Origin: Candidatus Thorarchaeota archaeon
GTDB taxonomy: Archaea > Asgardarchaeota > Thorarchaeia > Thorarchaeales > Thorarchaeaceae
DNA length: 17,844 nucleotides
Assembly: GCA_004524595.1 (NCBI GenBank)
Contig: SDOA01000085.1
Coordinates: 1-17,844 of the forward strand
Direction: 5' to 3'
Below are positions 7,816 through 15,500 of the stretch, piece by piece; position 1 is the stretch's first letter; each line of letters opens with the position of its first letter. Position numbers and translations under genes: made by a program. The notes under the pieces were generated by a model, which was not told the DNA's origin, did no database searches, and saw only the letters and a list, made by a program, of their open reading frames with translations.

Positions 7816-8097
7816 CTATACCTTGTGTTCAACGCCAAGGTCATGAAGAGCTCTGTGAAGAAGAGAGATGTTCAATAGGCGGTTACAAGAAACACAGATG
7901 AATGAATCTGGACCCACCCATTCCAAACCTGCCTGGAAATCAATACGAGTTCCACAAGATGGACAACTAATTTTACGGCTACATGGAGATGCAAGGAATC
8001 TCTGAGTTATAGATTGAAAACGAGTTTGAGAATATAAATCAGAAGATAGAAGAGTATTCTTCTCAATTACATATGTCTTATCCTTCAGATCTTTCAT
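7816..8097 (-). CDS. small zinc-ribbon protein
   Basis: 93 aa. Cys45-x2-Cys48 and Cys68-x2-Cys71, separated by 19 residues, form a likely zinc ribbon in the C-terminal half (ISCPSCGTRIDF then FICVSCNRLL). The N-terminal 35 residues are polar and unlike any domain I know. Zinc ribbons of this size serve in transcription factors, ribosome-associated proteins and protein-protein adaptors; the sequence does not choose between these. An extra Cys39 lies nearby. ATG 8097 has a possible TATA element (CTTATAG, centre about 8138), giving a leader of about 15 nt with no clear Shine-Dalgarno. The gene is flanked by a convergent neighbour on one side and a co-directional membrane protein with its own terminator on the other. 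Confidence 0.68.
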   Translation of the reverse strand: MKDLKDKTYVIEKNTLLSSDLYSQTRFQSITQRFLASPCSRKISCPSCGTRIDFQAGLEWVGPDSFICVSCNRLLNISLLHRALHDLGVEHKV

Positions 8098-8194
8098 GAC
8101 TTATTAACCCAGATAGTTGTTATGTATGAAGAACTATAAGACTGTGCAATACGAATACTTGAAAGAAACAAGACTACCATCAGGAATGAAATAA

Positions 8195-8240
8195 AGATGA
8201 AAACAAAGAGAGAGGAAAAGGAGGTTGAACTCCTTTTCCT
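8195..8240 (-). terminator. terminator of the eight-helix membrane protein
   Basis: Perfect 11-bp stem (8213-8223 and 8230-8240; AGGAAAAGGAG/CTCCTTTTCCT) with a 6-nt loop, lying 11 nt past the stop codon. On the minus strand it is followed by CTCTCTTTGTTTTC. Confidence 0.75.
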
Positions 8241-8251
8241 AAATGGATAGA

Positions 8252-9088
8252 TTATTGCTCGAACTTCTTTGCAATCTTACCCATTCCATAGATGAATAAG
8301 ATGATTAATAGAATAGCTCCGAGGTTGGAGTTACCAAAAGCCCAGAGACCTGCAAAGAAATCAATAGATGCAGATGTTCCGAGGACGTAACCCCAAGGAC
8401 TTGTCAGTGCATAGGCAGTTCCGTTGTAGAGAATTCCAAGAAGGAATATCAACACCATCAACATGTAGAAAATCTTAGCAAGGTCTCCAAAGTAGCCACC
8501 AATCTTTTCGCCCAGTTTCATCTTGAAGATATTGAAGAGACCGTATATCATAAGACATACAGCAAAAGCGATCATAAGCGCTCCACCCATGTAGATGAAT
8601 TGTGGCATGATGTGATTAGCACTACCAGGACCTATCATGGCGTCGATGTTAAAATCAGCGTAGAAATAAATAGCTAGGATTAGAAGTAGACCCTTCAGGA
8701 AATGGAAGATATTCTTCATGAAATCCCAATTGCCCATTTTGTTCTCAAGGAAAGGTCCAATAAAGAAGAGCACACCAACAATGAGGACCAATACTGCGGC
8801 GATAGCTTCGTAGGTAATGGTTCCAAGCGGTACTACTAGCCAAATCACTGAATTAATTATTATAGCAAGGCCTAAACAGAACCATGCCATGTTTTCTTTC
8901 CCAATTGCATAATACATTGGAAATAGAAGACCGATTACTAATGTAAAGTAATAGACCCAGAGCCACATAGGTTGTGCTAACATTGCTGCGGACAGATATG
9001 TCCAAGGCATGTAAATCAAATAGAATAATGCCAAAGCAATGGCAGACATATACTGGACTATAGTCTTTACGCCATATTCTTCACTCAT
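8252..9088 (-). CDS. multi-pass membrane protein, about eight helices, unknown function
   Basis: Not recognised. 278 aa, strongly hydrophobic, with about eight predicted membrane helices at roughly residues 13-33, 37-60, 67-87, 90-112, 130-150, 165-187, 200-222 and 250-270, and a short basic C-terminus (GKIAKKFEQ). There are no motifs of transporters, channels or enzymes that I can name; aromatic residues are abundant at helix ends. The start is ATG 9088, with AAGGAG nine bases upstream. The frame stays open to a GTG at 9259, but a TATA element at 9147-9155 predicts transcription from about 9125, downstream of that GTG, so the longer version is rejected. Two perfect dyads lie upstream of the promoter (9176-9197, 9203-9218), suggesting control by a DNA-binding dimer. 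Confidence 0.82.
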   Translation of the reverse strand: MSEEYGVKTIVQYMSAIALALFYLIYMPWTYLSAAMLAQPMWLWVYYFTLVIGLLFPMYYAIGKENMAWFCLGLAIIINSVIWLVVPLGTITYEAIAAVLVLIVGVLFFIGPFLENKMGNWDFMKNIFHFLKGLLLILAIYFYADFNIDAMIGPGSANHIMPQFIYMGGALMIAFAVCLMIYGLFNIFKMKLGEKIGGYFGDLAKIFYMLMVLIFLLGILYNGTAYALTSPWGYVLGTSASIDFFAGLWAFGNSNLGAILLIILFIYGMGKIAKKFEQ

Positions 9089-9146
9089 TTTCTTTTTCTC
9101 CTTAGGCCAAATGGCCCACGCAATTGACCAGATATGTGTCAAAGAG

Positions 9147-9155
9147 GTATAAATG
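9147..9155 (-). promoter_or_regulatory. TATA box of the eight-helix membrane protein
   Basis: Minus-strand CATTTATAC. It predicts a start near 9125 and a leader of about 37 nt containing AAGGAG nine bases before ATG 9088. Confidence 0.55.
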
Positions 9156-9175
9156 AATGTTGTTTTTGCGATGTT

Positions 9176-9197
9176 GTATTCGACAAATGTCGAATAC
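9176..9197. promoter_or_regulatory. perfect 22-bp dyad, candidate operator
   Basis: GTATTCGACA, two bases AA, then TGTCGAATAC: perfect 10-bp arms. It lies about 20 bp upstream of the eight-helix protein TATA box, the usual place of an archaeal activator site. Arms this long are unlikely by chance in a window of this size. Confidence 0.6.
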
Positions 9198-9202
9198 ACT
9201 CT

Positions 9203-9218
9203 AATGACTTCAGTCATT
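9203..9218. promoter_or_regulatory. second dyad beside the 22-bp palindrome
   Basis: AATGACT, two bases TC, then AGTCATT: perfect 7-bp arms. Its centre is 24 bp from that of the 22-bp dyad. The sequence differs from the first dyad, so a different protein or coincidence is possible. Confidence 0.4.
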
Positions 9219-9316
9219 TTGGCGCGTTTTGAGAGAGCAAGTGCGTGATCCAAGTCCACTCAGCTTGTGAGGTTCAAATGTTTTTTTTTTGCCATTGATA
9301 AGAAGTTGTCAAATTA

Positions 9317-9332
9317 GTTGGTTAGAACCAAC
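9317..9332. promoter_or_regulatory. third dyad, on the side of the plus-strand gene
   Basis: GTTGGTT, two bases AG, then AACCAAC: perfect 7-bp arms. It lies about 20 bp upstream of the possible TATA at 9351-9358 for the gene starting at 9440. Confidence 0.4.
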
Positions 9333-9422
9333 AGAAAGAAAAAAGTGTGAGTTATATAGTGCTTTGCTGCAAAAATTTTAGGTGCACACGAGTGTATCAG
9401 CGATATTCAACTGATAAACCCG

Positions 9423-9436
9423 GAGATCATGATCTC
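9423..9436. repeat. perfect 14-bp palindrome overlapping a ribosome-binding site
   Basis: GAGATCATGATCTC is self-complementary. It overlaps the GGAGATC Shine-Dalgarno (9422-9428) and ends 3 bases before ATG 9440. About one palindrome of this size is expected by chance in the window, so its position is the only reason to list it. Confidence 0.4.
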
Positions 9437-9439
9437 TTG

Positions 9440-9766
9440 ATGACCTCACCCGGAAATCGTTTTTTGAATGAAGCAAAATTTATGACCGGGTTACTCATGC
9501 AAGATGCAACCAATCAACTTGATAGAATTGAAATTCTCAATCAACAGAGAAATATGCAAGAAGCATTAGACTCCATTTGGCACGGGGTAGAGGAAGGTTC
9601 CATTCGAGTGCGCTCAATCGCGGTTCTCCGTGCAGCTCAAAAAGTTTCTTGCCCCGACATTGAGAACCGTCTTAAAAGTCCAAACATTGACCACGCTCGA
9701 CTCATCAAGGACTTGCGTCTGCTTATCAATACATTCGAATATATCATTAGACCTGAACACGCGTGA
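9440..9766 (+). CDS. small helical protein of unknown function
   Basis: Not recognised. 108 aa, predicted mostly helical (LNEAKFMTGLLMQDATNQLDRIEIL; LIKDLRLLINTFEYII), with no membrane segment, signal peptide or metal motif. The start chosen is ATG 9440, with GGAGATC 11 bases upstream. The frame continues to a GTG at 9347, which would add 31 residues including CCKNFRC, but the TATA-like TTATATAG at 9351-9358 would place transcription downstream of that GTG. The stop is followed 53 bp later by the MBL-hydrolase gene on the same strand, so the two may be co-transcribed. The mid-region VRSIAVLRAAQKVSC could form an amphipathic helix. A regulatory role is possible but unsupported. Confidence 0.65.
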   Translation: MTSPGNRFLNEAKFMTGLLMQDATNQLDRIEILNQQRNMQEALDSIWHGVEEGSIRVRSIAVLRAAQKVSCPDIENRLKSPNIDHARLIKDLRLLINTFEYIIRPEHA

Positions 9767-9819
9767 TACCAGAGGGAAAGACTCATTCATTCATTTTACA
9801 TCATATTTACTTGATAGAA

Positions 9820-10575
9820 ATGAAGATCACGATGCTGGGAACTGGTACATCATATCCCGATCCTGAGAGAGTGCAATCTGGAATTCTCATTGAACTCGAA
9901 AACGATAGAATGTTATTTGATATTGGAGCTGGTACCTATTATCGAATGAATCAACTAGGCTTTGATTTGAGAACAATAACCTCGATTTTCATCACACATT
10001 TTCATATTGACCATTGTTCTGATTTTCTAATGTTCTGTCAGAGTCTTTGGTTATCGGGTAGTGACCGGAAGCTTGATGTCTATGGACCGCCATTTATTGA
10101 AACATGGTTCAAAGGGATTTTCGACATAACCTATACATATGCTCGTGATCGTCTGATTCTTACACCAAATATCCTCGTTGAAAATACTACTATTCAAGTT
10201 GAAGATGTGATGATATCAAATGTACCCACAATTCATGGTACAATGGACACACGAGCTTTAAGACTTGAAGTTGATGGAAAAGTATTGGTCTACTCATCTG
10301 ATACAGCACCATGTAAGGATGTCATCAACTTAGCAAGAGGAGCTGATGTTCTCATTCACGAATGCAATTGGTTGGATGGGCTCCATCCAGAGGGCGTACA
10401 TACTACACCAAGTCAATTAACTGATATTCTTGAAGAGACCCAACCTGGTAAAGTCATCTTGACACATGTTTCGCCAGAGGTAGTTCAAAATAGTAAAAAA
10501 GTAGTAGATATCGTAAAAAGAAGATGTGATGCAGAAGTGCTCTTTGGAAGAGATCTGATGACAATATCTTTTTAG
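9820..10575 (+). CDS. MBL-fold metallo-hydrolase, RNase Z-like
   Basis: Metal-dependent hydrolase of the metallo-beta-lactamase fold, 251 aa. The signature THFHIDH gives H60-x-H62-x-D64-H65. Later ligands appear as a His near NVPTIHG, Asp in YSSDTAP, and the terminal His in ILTHVSPE. The N-terminus MLGTGTSYPDPERVQSG and the region VLIHECNW followed by HTT resemble the HEAT and HST motifs of RNase Z (ElaC, COG1234). The tRNA-binding exosite arm is not evident and the chain is short, so tRNA 3' processing is not asserted; a related phosphodiesterase or arylsulfatase-like enzyme is equally possible. The start is ATG 9820, since the fold begins directly with MKITMLGTGTS; the longer GTG frame from 9763 adds 19 unrelated residues. 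Its stop codon overlaps that of the convergent gene. Confidence 0.88.
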   Translation: MKITMLGTGTSYPDPERVQSGILIELENDRMLFDIGAGTYYRMNQLGFDLRTITSIFITHFHIDHCSDFLMFCQSLWLSGSDRKLDVYGPPFIETWFKGIFDITYTYARDRLILTPNILVENTTIQVEDVMISNVPTIHGTMDTRALRLEVDGKVLVYSSDTAPCKDVINLARGADVLIHECNWLDGLHPEGVHTTPSQLTDILEETQPGKVILTHVSPEVVQNSKKVVDIVKRRCDAEVLFGRDLMTISF

Positions 10576-11036
10576 AAAAAGTCTTTTCTAGGACCCCACA
10601 TCCGTTTGATATTTGCCATTCCAAAAACACCACCCATGATGAAGAGCGGGGTCCAAGATGTAAGGTCGACAAAATCTGGAAAAATGAGTGGTGAGAGGCT
10701 CTGTGTTAATGCAATCCCATTAATGACAAGTAGCAGAAAGAAGAACATCGAGTAACCTAGATTAACCACAGCGGCTTGTTTTGCGAATTTATAATCGTAT
10801 CTTCGAATGACATAGATAGTGTCACGAACAAGACGAACGACAAAAAAGAGCATGAAAGTGATGACTCCAATGAATCCTCGTTCTAAATAGTAAATGACAT
10901 AGGTTATTACAACAATAATTGTATAAAAGAGATAGTTGACTAATGGATTAAATGGTCGTGGTGTCGGTCTTTGACCCTTTTTCTTGCCCTCTTCTGAAGA
11001 TTCTTGGTCTTCTTCGCTCAATATACACTCACGCAA
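10572..11036 (-). CDS. four-helix membrane protein with charged N-terminus, unknown function
   Basis: Not recognised. 154 aa: a hydrophilic acidic-then-basic N-terminus (EEDQESSEEGKKKG) followed by four predicted membrane helices at about residues 32-50, 54-75, 92-112 and 127-143, and a basic tail (RMWGPRKDFF). The start is uncertain: the reading frame opens with TTG 11036, and a second TTG at 11021 would give MSEEDQESS; neither has a convincing Shine-Dalgarno. A TATA-like ATTATTAATG near 11056 would favour the inner TTG with a short leader. The stop TAA (10572-10574) is antisense to the stop TAG of the MBL gene (10573-10575), so the two genes end interlocked with no terminator between them. 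Confidence 0.72.
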   Translation of the reverse strand: MRECILSEEDQESSEEGKKKGQRPTPRPFNPLVNYLFYTIIVVITYVIYYLERGFIGVITFMLFFVVRLVRDTIYVIRRYDYKFAKQAAVVNLGYSMFFFLLLVINGIALTQSLSPLIFPDFVDLTSWTPLFIMGGVFGMANIKRMWGPRKDFF

Positions 11037-11183
11037 CTTGTTTAATCGTTCATTAATAATTGACTACTTGTAAGCAATTAGTATTGATTCTTTCTTTTTG
11101 TGTACGCAGCAGTTGATAACTGTAGCTTAATAGGACCTAAATGGAAAAATAGTCCGACTTGGTGGTCAGAATCAACCATGTGA

Positions 11184-11196
11184 ATGTTTAAAACAT
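11184..11196. repeat. 6-bp dyad upstream of the SPFH gene
   Basis: ATGTTT, A, AAACAT: a perfect dyad of 13 bp containing TTTAAAA. It could be a TATA element for the SPFH gene (predicted start site about 11215) or an operator over it. Short and AT-rich, so weak evidence. Confidence 0.3.
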
Positions 11197-11251
11197 CTAA
11201 CAACTCTATCCATCTTAGAGCTCGATACAAAATTTACCGAGTCGATGTAAT

Positions 11252-12133
11252 ATGGCAGATGCAATTGAATGGACTAATGCCAGTCCTGATCACATAGTCT
11301 GGAGATACCCAGACAACCGAATTAGTTGGGGTTCGCAACTTATCGTAATGGAGAACCAAGCAGCCATCTTCTATAGAGATGGTCAGGCTTTGGATACATT
11401 CCTTGCGGGTAGGCACAAATTAACCACTAGTAGCATGCCAGGTCTTGTTGGATGGTTACAGAAGAAGATTAAAGGTGATGTCTTTGAAGCCACCTGTATC
11501 TTTATATCTAGGTCCCAGTTCCAAGGCAAATATGGTGGGAGAGGACAAACAAGTGACCTTGCTCCACTCATGTTTCATGGTAACTTCTGGTTCAGAGTCA
11601 AAGAACCAAAGATCTTCGTAATGGAAGTGGTATCTAACCAGAACGCTTTCTCAACACCAAAAGTCAATGATTTCCTCCGCTCATTCATGAACGAGAGAAT
11701 CATCGACGAATTCGCACATTACGACCTACAGGCTGTCTTCACACGCCTTGACGAGACCTCATTGAAGGTCAAGACACAGGTCAGAATGAATTTTGAGAGA
11801 ATCGGTCTGGAACTTGTAGATCTGAAGTTTGAAGGAATTGACACGACTGAGAAGTATAGAGAACGACTCTTCTGGCTCAGAACAGGTGGCGTAAGTGGTG
11901 CGCAGGTCATGGGCTCAGAGACCGTAGTGTCCTCAGCTGAAGCATTGGGTAAGAGCCCTGGTGCTGGCTTCGGTGCAGGTATGGGCTTTATGGCAGGTGC
12001 AGCAGGTATGATGGGCGCTGGTGGACAACAACAAGGTGGAGCCGCGCCAGCAGGTGCAAAGTTCTGTCCGAACTGTGGAACAGCCCTCCAAGGGGCGAAG
12101 TTTTGTCCTAACTGTGGTACAAAAGCAGGATAA
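11252..12133 (+). CDS. SPFH-domain protein with C-terminal zinc ribbon (YdjI-like)
   Basis: Member of the SPFH (stomatin/prohibitin/flotillin) superfamily, in the YdjI-like subgroup sometimes annotated as virion core protein. 293 aa. Residues about 10-50 carry the subgroup hallmark: WRYPDNRISWGSQLIVMENQ, AAIFYRDGQALDTFLAGRH and LTT. The SPFH core runs to about 215, followed by a Gly/Ala/Met-rich linker (about 222-265). One zinc ribbon closes the protein, with Cys272-x2-Cys275 and Cys285-x2-Cys288 in the repeated phrase AKFCPNCGT. No N-terminal membrane anchor is seen, unlike stomatins. Bacterial homologues occur in stress and membrane-associated operons; the exact role is unknown. It ends in a strong hairpin terminator. 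The codon after the leader is ATG 11252; the promoter is not clear. Confidence 0.9.
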   Translation: MADAIEWTNASPDHIVWRYPDNRISWGSQLIVMENQAAIFYRDGQALDTFLAGRHKLTTSSMPGLVGWLQKKIKGDVFEATCIFISRSQFQGKYGGRGQTSDLAPLMFHGNFWFRVKEPKIFVMEVVSNQNAFSTPKVNDFLRSFMNERIIDEFAHYDLQAVFTRLDETSLKVKTQVRMNFERIGLELVDLKFEGIDTTEKYRERLFWLRTGGVSGAQVMGSETVVSSAEALGKSPGAGFGAGMGFMAGAAGMMGAGGQQQGGAAPAGAKFCPNCGTALQGAKFCPNCGTKAG

Positions 12134-12144
12134 TTAAGTAAGAT

Positions 12145-12184
12145 TGGTTGGGTAGTTATGCCCAACCAGTTCTTGTTTTTTTTT
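12145..12184 (+). terminator. SPFH gene terminator
   Basis: Perfect 8-bp stem TGGTTGGG/CCCAACCA (12145-12152, 12161-12168) with an 8-nt loop, then GTTCTTG and nine T. Confidence 0.8.
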
Positions 12185-12330
12185 AAGAGTTATTTTTTAT
12201 AACTTGATAATTTCGTAAACTATCATTTTGATAGAAAGGCATGATGATTCACTAGATTCAATAGATAAACCAGAAATTAAAGGTTACAAAATGATATAGC
12301 GTCCTTCTATTTTTCAGTAGATAGTATAGA

Positions 12331-12340
12331 GTATAAAAAG
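12331..12340 (+). promoter_or_regulatory. strong orphan TATA promoter
   Basis: GTATAAAAAG, preceded by a partial copy TAGTATAGA, is one of the best TATA boxes in the window. The spacing predicts a start at about 12361, one base before ATG 12362. No intact gene of useful size follows. Confidence 0.55.
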
Positions 12341-12361
12341 GTTCGAAATAAGGCTACTATC

Positions 12362-12512
12362 ATGGGTAAGAATACGAATCAAGAAGCATCCGAATAATTC
12401 GTTGGAAATTCTGAATTTTCTTTCACCCGTGGTGATACAACCAGATCGACTAATACGTCTTAATCTCACTGCGACTCATCCAAATCCAGAAAAAACATGG
12501 GCTCAGGATTAA
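12362..12512 (+). pseudogene. possible frameshifted leaderless mini-gene, or small RNA
   Basis: ATG 12362 stands where the TATA box at 12331-12340 predicts transcription to begin, but the frame closes after 11 codons (MGKNTNQEASE). The next frame is open across the same stretch, reading NNSLEILNFLSPVVIQ and on to KTWAQD before TAA 12510-12512. Removing one base near 12395 would join them into about 50 residues. Alternatives are a real 11-residue peptide, a non-coding RNA, or chance. On either reading the transcript would run against the 3' end of the surface-protein gene, as antisense. No homologue is recognised. Confidence 0.3.
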
Positions 12513-12526
12513 TTCCATCCTGAGCC
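12488..12526 (-). terminator. surface-protein terminator
   Basis: Perfect 10-bp stem GGCTCAGGAT/ATCCTGAGCC (12500-12509, 12517-12526) with a 7-nt loop. On the minus strand it is followed by CATG and six T. It lies 20 nt past the stop codon of the surface-protein gene. Confidence 0.8.
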
Positions 12527-12545
12527 ATAATATATTCGTATACCT

Positions 12546-15500
12546 TTATGGACGACGCTTCAACAAGATTATGACAATGATGATCACAACAACACCTGCA
12601 GCTCCACCAATTACGATTATCATCATAAAGTCAGGTGGAATCTCGGTTGTCGTGGTTGTCGTTGTGGTCGTAGTTGTGGTGGTGGTAGTTGTAGTAGTAG
12701 TAGTTGTTGTTGTGGTGGTTGTAGAGATCACAGTTACGATTACAGTATCACTAGCCCAAGCACCGCTTTCATCATAGAATACAATAGTGAAGTTGTAGGT
12801 ACCAGCATCTAGTAGACCAAAAGTGAAAGTGATTGGAACAGCAATCGACCAATCGTCAGACTCTTGCTGCACGCCATTGCGTAGAACTTCGTATGTATCT
12901 GCAAGATTTCCTGATGCTACCCATGTAATCTCGTTATCATCAGTTGTGTCCAAGATTTCAAAGTCTGCAGGGCTATTCGTTATTGGAGCTCTATCTGATG
13001 CTGGAAGCATGTTGGTATCAACTATATACAGATGTAAGTCTTCATCATTCTGCCACATTTCGACCAACATACCTGTACACTGCAAGTGCGTCATGCTCAC
13101 ACCCCCGAAGCCTTCGGATAATAGAACAGCGTAACCATTCCAAATGTCATATCCTGTTACGTTCACAAGCATATTCCACATAGAGAGTGGAACCGTATCT
13201 CCAATATTTGCAACTGGACGGACATAGGAATCCAGATGGGTTGAATATGGAGTAACCTCAGGTGCTGAAAAGCCGGGAACAAACATATAACACATTTGTG
13301 TCCACCCTACTGGGCCGTAAATAATGTAGGAATTTAGAACATTCACAATGACCCAATCAGTACCATCCATGAGGACTACACTATTTTGCTCTATATGATA
13401 GTGCATCAATAGTCTGACCTCGAACTCAGACAGCCAGCTGTCGAAACTTATGTTATAGAACTGATACATGTTCTGCGATGTGATGGTTAAATTGTACTGG
13501 ATGAAATCCCCGGGTTTTGGCTGGAATATCGGAATTACATTCACAGACTCAACAAGGACCGAATCGCTAGCTGTTGCTCCGCCAGCCCATTGGCCAACTA
13601 AGGTAATGTTGTTTGTGCCATTCAAGAAGATAGGAACTATTAATTCCCAAACTGGTGTTAAAGTAGGATTTGAAACAATCAATTCGTCATTTACATAGAT
13701 ATCGAGGGATTCGAGTAAGCTTGGTTCAAGGGGGTCATATGCAACAAAGACCTGTCCTCCTTCCACAACTTGGCTAGCAGTTGGTTCTAGAATAGTGAGA
13801 CCAACACTGGGCACAATAACAGTCACCCAGACCATATCTGAGTTTATGTTCATGTAGGAGTCCCGCACAACGACAGTGACATTGAAGACACCTATACTAT
13901 CAGCATAGAACTCATATGATATAGATTCTCCTGTCCACTCTCCACCATCCATCCACATATCATCGACAAGTACCCAATACCAATCAGGAAATGGATCATA
14001 GGGATGCCATGTGATTATTTCTGTGCCGCCAATGGACATCTCGATATCCTCAGGATGATCCAAAATTGGACCTGTTGTATCCTGCACAAAGACCCAGACA
14101 GTATCATATGACCATTCACCGTTTATATCCCATAGCACTAGTGTGAAGTTATAGAGACCAATATCAAATCCATCAAGGTCAACAACAATTGGTTCTCCAA
14201 TCAACCAGTTAATAGGCGATACTGGTGAGCCGTCTTGATAAACAGTGTAATAATCTGCATTGTTTCCAGAAACAAGCCATTCCAGTGTATTGCCTGTTGT
14301 TGCATACTCAATAGAGAAGTCCTCAGGACTTGATGTCACCGGAGCTCTATCAATTGGAGGAAGAAGGTTGCTTACGACCTCACCTTTCACAAAGCCCATT
14401 TGGTCAAACGCGACTACCAAGCCTGTACATTGAAGCACTACTACAGTCATGTAAGGAATTCCAGACACTAGAAAGCTGATATTATACGAATCGTATCCAT
14501 TCCACTCGTCTGAGGCGTTAAACATAAGCACCTGGTTCCAGTCCATCAGAACTCCAGCCGGGCCAGCTTCAAGCGCTAATGGTGAATTGTCATCCAAGTA
14601 TGTTGAGAAGGGTGCTATTTCTGGCGTAAGAGTACTAGGAACAACGAAAAAGTGTCTATATAACCAACTATACTCTAGTGGTACTCCAGGCCAACCGTCA
14701 GAGATGTATCCATTGAGAACATTGACCAAGATCCAAGTTTCCATATATTCACTCGGTACGCCTCCATAGGTTATGTTCACAATCATGGTGCAGTTAATCT
14801 CGAATTCAGATTTCCAATCAGTGAAGAGGAACCGCATATCCTGTATCATAGACATGTCAGTGCTAGCTACGGTAAAATTAAAGTAGTCTCCATATGACGG
14901 TAATATTCTAGGGATGACATAGTACGATTCAATTGCAACGCTAGCATTTGCTACTACACCACCATTCCAATGTCCCATCAGAGTAATTGTGTTTGACCCA
15001 TTCTGGAACACTGGAACAAACAGATGAAGGTCAAACTCACTCTGAAGATCGAAAAGACGGGTTATCCAGATATCGTTCACAAAGACTGTAAGATTCTGAA
15101 GGTTGGTTCTATCTGTTGCAGTGTAGTTAACGTAGACAAGCCCACCCTGTATAAGCTGTTCAGAAATGGGACTTATAATGGTTAGAAATACGACAGTTAT
15201 TGTTCTCTCATGCCTATTGTTAGTGACCAGCGATTCCCCGGAAACCGGGGTAACGTACGCTGTCACATTAACAGCACTAATTGAAGGGATAAATATTGAG
15301 CTTGGTAGCTGAACCCACTCACCGGAATCAAGAGAATCAACGTAAAGAAAGTCCTCTAGAACTCCATTCATCCATAGTTCTAAGGTTAAACCTGTTTCAG
15401 TCGAGCTCCCATGATTAATAAGATACGCATAGACATCAACACTCTGTCCCTGTCCAGACAAAGTGGGTGCATCTAAGATGACACCTATATCATGTTGGTC

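Larger units (their letters stand above)
9089..9439. other. intergenic control region between divergent genes
   Basis: This 351-bp stretch has no accepted gene. It holds the promoter of the eight-helix protein (9147-9155), dyads at 9176-9197, 9203-9218, 9317-9332 and 9423-9436, a run of ten T at 9281-9290 and a possible plus-strand TATA (TTATATAG, 9351-9358) for the gene starting at 9440. Short in-frame extensions of both flanking genes enter it but fall outside the predicted transcripts. Confidence 0.6.
12134..12545. other. intergenic region between convergent genes
   Basis: 412 bp between the SPFH gene and the surface-protein gene. It holds the two terminators (12145-12184 and 12488-12526), an AT-rich stretch at 12170-12320 in which I see nothing, and the orphan promoter with its short reading frame (12331-12512). 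No tRNA or C/D-box RNA was found. Confidence 0.6.

Noticed and set aside
9089..9259. N-terminal extension of the eight-helix membrane protein from GTG 9259
   Set aside because: The TATA box at 9147-9155 and AAGGAG before ATG 9088 show that the extension is promoter DNA; the 22-bp dyad also lies inside it.
9763..9819. GTG start giving the MBL hydrolase 19 more residues and an overlap with the preceding gene
   Set aside because: The MBL fold begins directly at MKITMLGTGTS (ATG 9820); the added residues resemble nothing in the family.
11719..12165. Minus-strand Pro/Cys-rich frame opposite the SPFH gene
   Set aside because: Its composition is the complement of the Gly/Ala linker and zinc ribbon of the SPFH gene; it also runs through the terminator.
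12241..12300. Second possible C/D-box RNA (ATGATGA at 12241)
   Set aside because: No CUGA box follows within about 60 bases.
12339..12355. tRNA T-arm-like GGTTCGAA
   Set aside because: No acceptor, D or anticodon arms surround it; it lies just downstream of a TATA box.
12571..12777. Plus-strand reading frame with a long poly-Val run
   Set aside because: It is the antisense shadow of the poly-Thr tract of the surface protein and has no ribosome-binding site or family resemblance.
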